Under the pieces are notes generated by a model. The model did no database searches, was not told the origin of the DNA, and was given only the letters and a program-made list of their open reading frames with translations. Shown piece by piece: positions 58,199 to 64,000 of a stretch of DNA of 64,000 nt. A program made the position numbers and the translations under genes. Numbering within the stretch: the stretch's first letter is position 1; each line of letters begins with the position of its first letter. Origin of the DNA: Arenicellales bacterium (GTDB lineage Bacteria; Pseudomonadota; Gammaproteobacteria; Arenicellales; JAJDZL01); NCBI GenBank assembly GCA_958295885.1, contig OY282380.1, positions 1,612,001 through 1,676,000 of the forward strand. Reading direction: 5' to 3'.

Positions 58199-58993
58199 TC
58201 AACGTTCTTTGAGTAATCGCTGCAGGTGAACTCGTGCGACCTCGTTGCGATACCACGCCGAAGCCAATGCATCGTCCTGGGGCTGCAGCTCGTTCGCGAC
58301 TACATTGGCTGCACTTGCAATACTTGCTTGATCAAGCATTGAATTTTCAAGCGCTTTTTCTGCTTCTTTCGCTCTCAGAGGAGTTTTTCCCATAGTGCCG
58401 AATGCAATTCTCGCATTGTCGATTCGTCCCGCCCGCCGTGGCAAAACTACGGCGATTGACATGATTGATACGCCTTTTGGCTTGATTCGAGTGACTTTTT
58501 TGAATCGAAATGCATTCCTTTGGGGAATTTTGAATTGAACGGAAACGACGATTTGCGCTGGAGTCAACGTACGTGACGAAAAAAATCTTTCCATTTTTTC
58601 ACTGTTGCCCGACGCGTACTTGATTTCTGCATCCAGCGCAAGAAGTGCGGCGGCAAAATCTCCATACGGCGAAGGTGCGAACAGATTGCCACCGATGGTT
58701 GCCATATTTCTGATGGCCGGGCCGCCGACAGCTCGGGCAACCGGTGCTAGAAACGCAAGATCCCGATGACTGATGACGGCCGACATCGTGACTCCGGCCC
58801 CAATGACCACAGAATTCTGCCGGATCTCTATTCTCTGCAAAGCAGGATCATTGCTACGGACGATCCGATCAAAACTTTGATCTCCGTAATTGATGTCGCG
58901 CATGATGAGCGTTCCGCCGCCGAAATATCTGCTGCGATGATCCAAGGCCGAGTTCGCTGCCGCGACACTGTCGAATGTTTCTACCGTAATCAT
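58199..58993 (-). CDS. FAD-binding medium subunit of molybdenum hydroxylase (CoxM-like)
   Basis: This 264 aa subunit binds FAD and hands electrons to the final acceptor. FAD contacts are seen in RYFGGGTLIMRDINYG and IRNMATIGGNLFAPSPYGDF with the TIGGN motif; the C-terminal domain has ARIAFGTMGKTPLRAKEAEK. It overlaps the first SRPBCC gene by 4 bp and precedes the small subunit by 7 bp, giving the order M-S-L of Cox-type operons. Confidence 0.93.
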   Translation of the reverse strand: MITVETFDSVAAANSALDHRSRYFGGGTLIMRDINYGDQSFDRIVRSNDPALQRIEIRQNSVVIGAGVTMSAVISHRDLAFLAPVARAVGGPAIRNMATIGGNLFAPSPYGDFAAALLALDAEIKYASGNSEKMERFFSSRTLTPAQIVVSVQFKIPQRNAFRFKKVTRIKPKGVSIMSIAVVLPRRAGRIDNARIAFGTMGKTPLRAKEAEKALENSMLDQASIASAANVVANELQPQDDALASAWYRNEVARVHLQRLLKER

Positions 58994-59439
58994 GTTTCGC
59001 TGCCGAGTCCCATATGATTTCGAACGGCTTCGAATCCAGCCTGATAAATGTCATTTCCTACCAAGTCTGCAAGTGCCTGATCCTGTCCAGCGGGAACATC
59101 AAACTGACTTTCCCATTCCCAGAAAGTCATATCTCCGTCGGTGACCGGAGCCAGACGTACGTGAGCAACATAGTTGAATAAAGGCACGGGAGTGTCCAGC
59201 AGGCAATAACTGAAAGTCTGTTCGAGATCTGACAGCGCCAGCAGCTGTTCGCGCAGAACACTTCCGTCTTTCAGCCTGAAATTCCGAACACAGCCGACTT
59301 CGTCCGAATTTCGATGCCGTTCGACAAAACTCTTTGCAACCACAGGATGCCAGCGATCATGTCCGTTAAAGTCGCGAATGACGGCCCAGACATCTTCGAT
59401 CGGTGCGTCTAGAACAGTGCTTCGTCGAACCCTAACCAT
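58990..59439 (-). CDS. SRPBCC-family protein, copy 2 (CoxG-type fold)
   Basis: This 149 aa protein has the START-like helix-grip fold of SRPBCC/polyketide-cyclase proteins. VLDAPIEDVWAVIRDFNGHD is the usual N-terminal motif, then GCVRNFRLKDGSVLREQLLA and VRLAPVTDGDMTFWEWESQF, with a C-terminal helix. It is a paralogue of the next gene upstream (same blocks RDFNG, VGC-R, LREKLL, TPITDG). Such proteins bind hydrophobic ligands; CoxG of CO-dehydrogenase operons has the same fold, so a role in membrane recruitment or quinone handling is possible. Confidence 0.85.
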   Translation of the reverse strand: MVRVRRSTVLDAPIEDVWAVIRDFNGHDRWHPVVAKSFVERHRNSDEVGCVRNFRLKDGSVLREQLLALSDLEQTFSYCLLDTPVPLFNYVAHVRLAPVTDGDMTFWEWESQFDVPAGQDQALADLVGNDIYQAGFEAVRNHMGLGSET

Positions 59440-59441
59440 AA

Positions 59442-59879
59442 CTATCTGCCGAAGTGTCTCTTGAGAGCATCGAATCCTGTCTGAAATACGTCACCGGCGA
59501 TTCCATTCACCAATTCATTTTCGTTCTCAGGATCACAGATGAACTCTGCTGACCACTCAATGAAGCATCGGGCTCCATCTGTTATGGGCGTCAATCGCAA
59601 GGTGGCTACGTACTCTTCCAACGGCATTGGACTTTCTAAAATCTCGTACGTACAGTACAGATCATAGTCGGATAATCCAAGCAGCTTTTCACGAATCAAT
59701 TCCCCGTTCTGCAGGTGAAAACTGCGTATGCATCCGACTTTATCGGACGGCAGAGCATCCTCAATTCGACTGTCGCGAATTCTCGGATGCCAGTTCGGCA
59801 GGCCGTTGAAGTCGCGCACTCTTTCCCATACCTTTTCAGCGGGTGCTCCGATAACAGAGGAAACATAAACTCGAGCCAT
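59442..59879 (-). CDS. SRPBCC-family protein, copy 1
   Basis: This 145 aa helix-grip protein begins MARVYVSSVIGAPAEKVWER and contains VRDFNGLPNWHPRIRDSRIE, KVGCIRSFHLQNGELIREKL and TLRLTPITDGARCFIEWSAE. It lies 2 bp before its paralogue and 3 bp after the flotillin-like gene. The tandem pair appears to be an old duplication; about one third of positions look alike by eye. Ligand unknown. Confidence 0.85.
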   Translation of the reverse strand: MARVYVSSVIGAPAEKVWERVRDFNGLPNWHPRIRDSRIEDALPSDKVGCIRSFHLQNGELIREKLLGLSDYDLYCTYEILESPMPLEEYVATLRLTPITDGARCFIEWSAEFICDPENENELVNGIAGDVFQTGFDALKRHFGR

Positions 59880-59882
59880 TTG

Positions 59883-62288
59883 CTATTCATCTCCTTCCGA
59901 AGTCGAGCTTTCATCATTCGAAGTCTCTTCAGACTGTTCTGTTTTTTCGCTCATCTGCCGGCTTCGTTGAAGCTGGGCCTGGACGCGGCTTAGATCAGAC
60001 GCTTCCCGCAGCAGGCCTTGTTTTGATATGTTGGATCCATCAATTCCAATATCTGACAGCAGACTGTCCACCATGGGCGCCTGAACGCGATACCTCAAGG
60101 CTGAGTTGATCACTTCATCCGTCGGGCTCGTGGGACCAGAAGATGAGGTGTCAGAAGATCCTCTCCCAGCACCGCTGGCTCCGTCTCCACCTAAGTGCAC
60201 AATCTTGATATCGTTGATTCTTTCCAGAGGCTTGACGGAAGCGGCCACTATTCCTTCTACATACTCCAACAGTTTGCGTCTGAACAACGAATGGCGAGCT
60301 TCATCAGTCAAAATGTTTTCAGCCTCATTGATAAGTTTTCGAGCTTCTGCTTCAACAGTCGCTCTGATTCGTTCGGCCTCGGCTGCAATGCGTTTTTCTT
60401 CCGCCTCTTTCTGCGCTAGAGCAACGTCGATGGACCTGCGGCGATTCACTTCTTGTGTTTCCCGCGCAGTCTGCACCTTTTCAGCAACTTCAGCTGCCTT
60501 CGCTCGCGCGAGATCCGCTTTTACGGCCGCGGCACTTTCGTCCAGCGACTTGGTAAACAGGGCTATGGCTTTTTCCATAGCGGCTTCCTCGACTTGATGT
60601 TCATGGCTGATTTCAAGCTTTCGGCGAGTTGTTCGATGTTCGATTCTCGAATCGTCCAAACCTATTTCGGACAGAATTCGAGCGCGTTCGATTTGCTCAT
60701 CGCTCTCGATTTTGGCTTGTCGCACTGATCGACTACGAGCAATATCGAGCTGTTCCAGCGCTTTTTGCCGTTCGACTCCTGCCGCATCCAACGCTTCCTG
60801 TCTTGCAATTTCACGCTCGCGAACTTCCTGTTCAAATGCAATTCGTTCTTTTGCGATTTTCTTCTCTTTTGCAATTTGAGCGGCTTCCAGCGCTTCGGCT
60901 TTGCTGATTTCAGCGGCCTCAATATTCAGTTCACGCGTTACATCGCGGGCTCGCGTGACTTCATCTTTACCAATCTGTTCGACTTCCACTGCTCGTTCTT
61001 GAGCGATCCGGGCCAATTCGATCAATTCACTCGATGTGATTTCCGCCCGTTGCAAGGCCTGCTGCTGTTTGATTTCCAGTTCCCGAGTTTTCTGTTCAGA
61101 CAATATTCGTTCTTCATTCAGCGCTCGGTCTTGTTCGATTCTTAGCTTTTCGGCTTGTTCGCGAGCTGCAATTTCAGCTTCTTCTACTGCAAGATCGCGG
61201 GCGGTTTCGCGTTCTCTTGTGGCTTGTTCGTACTCAATACGCGCCTGTGCAATGATTTGTTCCTGAGCGATCCGCGCCTGTTCCACCTGAATTTTTGTCT
61301 CAATTTCAGCTTTGGCAATCCTTTGCTGACTGCCGATTTCGCGTCGGCGAATTTCACTTTCAGATGTGATTTTGGCCTGAGCGATCTGATTTTCGTTGGA
61401 AATGCGCGTCGTTTCGATCGTTTCTCGAGACTGCAGTATTGCCATTTCCGCTTCCTTTTCTCGTTCTGAGCGTTCACTTGCCAACTCGGCTCTTTGCTGC
61501 GCACGCTGAAATTCAATCTCCTTTTCCTGTTCAAGTCTTGCCTGCTCGGACTGTTTTTCGATCTCCAGCGACTGTATTTCCGCTTCTAGATTGCGCTCTC
61601 GTATTCTGATCATCGTGTCTTGCTCGATCTCATTTCGGAGTCTGCGTTTGTCTTCAATGACTTGAATCACTGATGTCAGACCTACGGCATCAAATCGGTT
61701 TGAAGGATTGAAATATTCAATATCTGTCTGATCTACGTCGGTGATTGACACGCTCTCCAGCTCCAGGCCGTTTTTGTCCAGACCCTGCTGTGCAGCTGCC
61801 TTGACGCGCTCCACATAGACGTTTCGATTTTCATGCAGTTCTTCCATCGTCATGGCTGACGCTACCGTTCGCAATGCAGACACGAATTTACCTTCAAGCA
61901 AAGCGTGTATCCGTTCGGGCTCGAGTGTCCTTCTGCCGAGTGTGGAAGCAGCGAGACTCAGCGCTTCCTTGGTTTGGCGCACGCGGATATAAAATACCGC
62001 GTCTACATCAATGCGCATCCGATCTCTGGTAATGAGTGCGTCTTCTCGCTCCCTGGTAACTGTCAGTTGCAGGGAGTTCATGTTTACGGGAGTGATGTCG
62101 TGAATAATCGGCCAAACGAATGCGCCGCCGTCAATCACTACTTTTTCACCTAGAAACCCAGTTCGCACAAAAGCGACTTCCTTGGTCGAGCGTCGATACA
62201 GCCAGTGCATTATCCAATAAAGGATGAAGACGACTATGACAGCGAAAATCAGCCATAGAATCAGTTGTCCAATTAATTCCCCGGTCAT
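59883..62288 (-). CDS. Flotillin-like SPFH protein with a very long coiled coil
   Basis: The 801 aa protein has an N-terminal membrane segment (about 8-30), an SPFH domain (about 35-210; FVRTGFLGEKVVIDGGAFVW, HDITPVNMNSLQLTVTRERE, RTLEPERIHALLEGKFVSAL) and then about 480 residues of uninterrupted Glu/Ala/Arg/Ile-rich coiled coil (225-700) with recurring ARIAQE-, REREIA- and EAAQIAKE-like units. A Gly/Ser linker and an acidic tail close it. Normal flotillins are about 430-550 aa, so the coil is greatly extended. Flotillins scaffold membrane microdomains. Its place within the molybdoenzyme operon suggests it organises that enzyme at the membrane; the usual NfeD partner is absent. Confidence 0.88.
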   Translation of the reverse strand: MTGELIGQLILWLIFAVIVVFILYWIMHWLYRRSTKEVAFVRTGFLGEKVVIDGGAFVWPIIHDITPVNMNSLQLTVTREREDALITRDRMRIDVDAVFYIRVRQTKEALSLAASTLGRRTLEPERIHALLEGKFVSALRTVASAMTMEELHENRNVYVERVKAAAQQGLDKNGLELESVSITDVDQTDIEYFNPSNRFDAVGLTSVIQVIEDKRRLRNEIEQDTMIRIRERNLEAEIQSLEIEKQSEQARLEQEKEIEFQRAQQRAELASERSEREKEAEMAILQSRETIETTRISNENQIAQAKITSESEIRRREIGSQQRIAKAEIETKIQVEQARIAQEQIIAQARIEYEQATRERETARDLAVEEAEIAAREQAEKLRIEQDRALNEERILSEQKTRELEIKQQQALQRAEITSSELIELARIAQERAVEVEQIGKDEVTRARDVTRELNIEAAEISKAEALEAAQIAKEKKIAKERIAFEQEVREREIARQEALDAAGVERQKALEQLDIARSRSVRQAKIESDEQIERARILSEIGLDDSRIEHRTTRRKLEISHEHQVEEAAMEKAIALFTKSLDESAAAVKADLARAKAAEVAEKVQTARETQEVNRRRSIDVALAQKEAEEKRIAAEAERIRATVEAEARKLINEAENILTDEARHSLFRRKLLEYVEGIVAASVKPLERINDIKIVHLGGDGASGAGRGSSDTSSSGPTSPTDEVINSALRYRVQAPMVDSLLSDIGIDGSNISKQGLLREASDLSRVQAQLQRSRQMSEKTEQSEETSNDESSTSEGDE

Positions 62289-62307
62289 TTCAATTTCCCT
62301 TTTCTTT

Positions 62308-63141
62308 TCACTCTCTGTTCTGACTGAGCATTGTAAACTCTCTGGTTCGCTGCGTCAGTGCAACTTCCGTTGGCAGTCTTTCCATTGAAGATGCGCCATA
62401 AAATCCGTCGCATGTCGCACTGTGTTTCAGCACATACCCAGCGTCGTCAGGCATTGCTACAGGTCCCCCATGCACCAGAATGATCGTCTCTGGATTTATC
62501 TCACGGGCAGCTTCGCCCCATTCGCTGACCAGACCGGGGCAGTCTTCAAGCGTGAGCGCAGTTTCAGCGCCAATGGCACCGCCGGTGGTCAGCCCGAGAT
62601 GACAGACAATAATATCCGCCCCTGCCGAGGCCATCCTGCGCGCATCGTCAGCGCAAAACACATAAGGCGTCGTTAACATGTTTTTTCCGTGCGCCAGTGC
62701 GATCATGTCCACCTCGCTTTGAAAGGACATCCCTGTTTCCTCCAGGCAGGCGCGGAACGTTCCGTCAATCAGTCCGACGGTTGGAAAATTCTGAACACCC
62801 GCGAAGCCTGCAGCTTTCACATCGTCGAGAAAACTGTCCATGATTCGGAATGGGTCGGTTGCGCAGACACCTGCAAGCACAGGAACGCTTTTCACTACGG
62901 GCAAAACTTCGCTTGCCATATCCATCACGATTGCGTTCGCATCTCCATATGGCATAAGCCCCGCGAGACTGCCGCGGCCCGCCATTCTATATCGGCCGGA
63001 ATTGTAAATTACGATTAAATCAATGCCTCCGGCTTCCTCACATTTGGCCGACAGGCCAGTTCCTGCCCCACCGCCGATAATCGGCTGTCCAGCAGCGAGC
63101 TTTGACTTGAGTCCGTCCAAAATTTCTTCACGTTCAAGCAT
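62308..63141 (-). CDS. PEP-hydrolase-like TIM-barrel protein (TIM-br_sig_trns family)
   Basis: This 277 aa protein matches the TIM-barrel family PF09370, annotated as phosphoenolpyruvate hydrolase family. Recognisable segments are [119 protein letters not shown] and [18 protein letters not shown]. It pairs with the Tm-1-like gene 3 bp upstream; in plants and fungi both domains are one protein. Biochemical role is not established. Confidence 0.9.
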   Translation of the reverse strand: MLEREEILDGLKSKLAAGQPIIGGGAGTGLSAKCEEAGGIDLIVIYNSGRYRMAGRGSLAGLMPYGDANAIVMDMASEVLPVVKSVPVLAGVCATDPFRIMDSFLDDVKAAGFAGVQNFPTVGLIDGTFRACLEETGMSFQSEVDMIALAHGKNMLTTPYVFCADDARRMASAGADIIVCHLGLTTGGAIGAETALTLEDCPGLVSEWGEAAREINPETIILVHGGPVAMPDDAGYVLKHSATCDGFYGASSMERLPTEVALTQRTREFTMLSQNRE

Positions 63142-63144
63142 AAA

Positions 63145-64000
63145 TTAATGGAACCTCCTGGAGTTTGGCACTGGAAGAGCATGCAGATTTCGAAAAGTTT
63201 GCACCACTAAATCTGCAAACTGAGTGTCGTTGACGTTGTATGTTGTTCGTATCAGTTTCCGTAATTCGGACTGTCTCACCGTGTCTTCGAGCGCTCGAAA
63301 CAGTGCTTGATCGGCTACTGGGTCCCAAAACTGCCTGTCAGGGCTGTCAAGCTGGGAAACGCCGCCTTCTGGCAGAAAGAAACGTACGGGTCCGGTCATT
63401 TCGTTTAGTTTCTGTCCGATCCAGCGCCCGATCGCGCTGTTTTCTTCCGCAGTTGTCCGCATCAGGGTGATCTGCGGGTTATGTTCATATAGATTGCGAT
63501 TTCGATATTGTTCGGGCACGGTGTCCAGTGATCCAAAATTAACCATATCCAACGCGCCGCATGAACCGATATACGGCAGCCCGGCCCTCACCGATGCGCC
63601 CAATCGATCTTCATCTGCTGGAAAAATCCCGCCTGCGATCATGTCACAGACTTCAGTCGTAGTAATATCAATGATTGCGTTCAATTTTCCAGAATCCATG
63701 AGACTCTCCATGCAGCGCCCACCAGTGCCCGTCGCGTGAAAAACAAGACAGTCGTAATCATCCTGCAGTGACGCGCAGATCTGCTGTACGCATGGTGTAG
63801 TGACACCAAACATGGTAATTCCAACGGTAGGACGCTGCACGCCTTCCGCCGTCGATTTTTTTCGATTGCCAACCATTCCTGCCAATGCCCATGCAGCGTT
63901 CGAAAACACTTCTTTCGTAATCGAGTTGATGCCTTGGACATCAGCAACGGAGTGAAACATGAGCATGTCAGAAGCGCCCACATATTGAGAAACATCCCCA
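63145..64000 (-). CDS. Tm-1-like ATP-binding (UPF0261) protein, C-terminal part (cut by window edge)
   Basis: The frame is open to the window end, so the N-terminus is missing; the GTG at 63981 is internal, not the start. Family phrases are LMFHSVADVQGINSITKEVF, SNAAWALAGMVGNR, RPTVGITMFGVTTPCVQQIC, LVFHATGTGGRCMESLMDSG, IIDITTTEVCDMIAGGIFPA and GLPYIGSCGALDMVNFGSLD. Tm-1 is named from the tomato virus-resistance protein; bacterial members have unknown function and are usually linked to the TIM-barrel gene that follows here by 3 bp. It is the most upstream gene of the operon seen in the window. Confidence 0.9.
   Translation of the reverse strand, partial: GDVSQYVGASDMLMFHSVADVQGINSITKEVFSNAAWALAGMVGNRKKSTAEGVQRPTVGITMFGVTTPCVQQICASLQDDYDCLVFHATGTGGRCMESLMDSGKLNAIIDITTTEVCDMIAGGIFPADEDRLGASVRAGLPYIGSCGALDMVNFGSLDTVPEQYRNRNLYEHNPQITLMRTTAEENSAIGRWIGQKLNEMTGPVRFFLPEGGVSQLDSPDRQFWDPVADQALFRALEDTVRQSELRKLIRTTYNVNDTQFADLVVQTFRNLHALPVPNSRRFH

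Noticed and set aside
54931..58993. Aerobic CO dehydrogenase
   Set aside because: The large subunit has AMRGFG, not the CODH active-site motif AYRCSFR; the Cox-like accessory genes are shared by other molybdenum hydroxylases.
1..64000. CRISPR arrays, tRNA or rRNA genes
   Set aside because: No regularly spaced repeats and no cloverleaf or rRNA-like sequence were seen on reading; a covariance-model scan would be decisive.

Overview
The window reads as the replication-origin region of a gammaproteobacterial chromosome of moderate GC (roughly 45-50 % by eye). The evidence is gene order: dnaN-dnaA face away from rpmH-rnpA-yidD-yidC-mnmE, followed by mnmG-rsmG-parB; bamC and a tesA/ybbA/ybbP set follow; then comes a mlaD-mlaB-ibaG-grxD-murA-hisGDCBHAFIE-tatABC block. 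I cannot place the genus. The many broken insertion sequences and missing partner genes (parA, mlaFEC) suggest ongoing genome erosion, perhaps in a host-associated lineage; that is inference.

Layout. 1-3768: dnaN (cut by the window edge), a DnaA-box-bearing gap, dnaA, and a 1.2 kb hairpin-rich gap. 3769-14033: ribosome/tRNA/membrane-insertion genes. Between mnmE and mnmG sits an unusual two-gene insert: a MotA/TolQ-like channel protein and a MotB-like protein whose periplasmic domain is replaced by a very long coiled coil. A parS site lies inside mnmG. 14034-25388: bamC, a 2.2 kb stretch with no recognisable gene, a small lipoprotein, tesA, a BCCT transporter paired with a periplasmic binding protein, and ybbA-ybbP. 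25389-36833: reduced mla set, ibaG, grxD, murA, a complete run of his genes and tatABC, all on the + strand.

36834-50421 is an accessory, decaying zone. It holds a frameshifted IS1380-type transposase, the tail of a TbpB-like surface lipoprotein, a Slam-type exporter broken by one in-frame TAG, an ISNCY transposase relic, a double-length (1865 aa) UvrA, an Rpn-family nuclease with a nearby 92 bp partial copy, and a decayed DUF4338 (DruA-like) gene.

50422-64000 is one tightly packed minus-strand operon around a molybdenum hydroxylase of the xanthine dehydrogenase family. In transcription order: Tm-1-like protein (cut by the edge), PEP-hydrolase-like TIM barrel, an 801 aa flotillin-like protein, two SRPBCC proteins, FAD subunit, 2Fe-2S subunit, a molybdopterin subunit split into two genes, MoxR/CoxD ATPase, VWA/CoxE protein, amidohydrolase, and an SMP-30/isochorismatase-like fusion. 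The likely theme is oxidation and hydrolysis of an unidentified small organic substrate by a membrane-associated, chaperone-matured enzyme.
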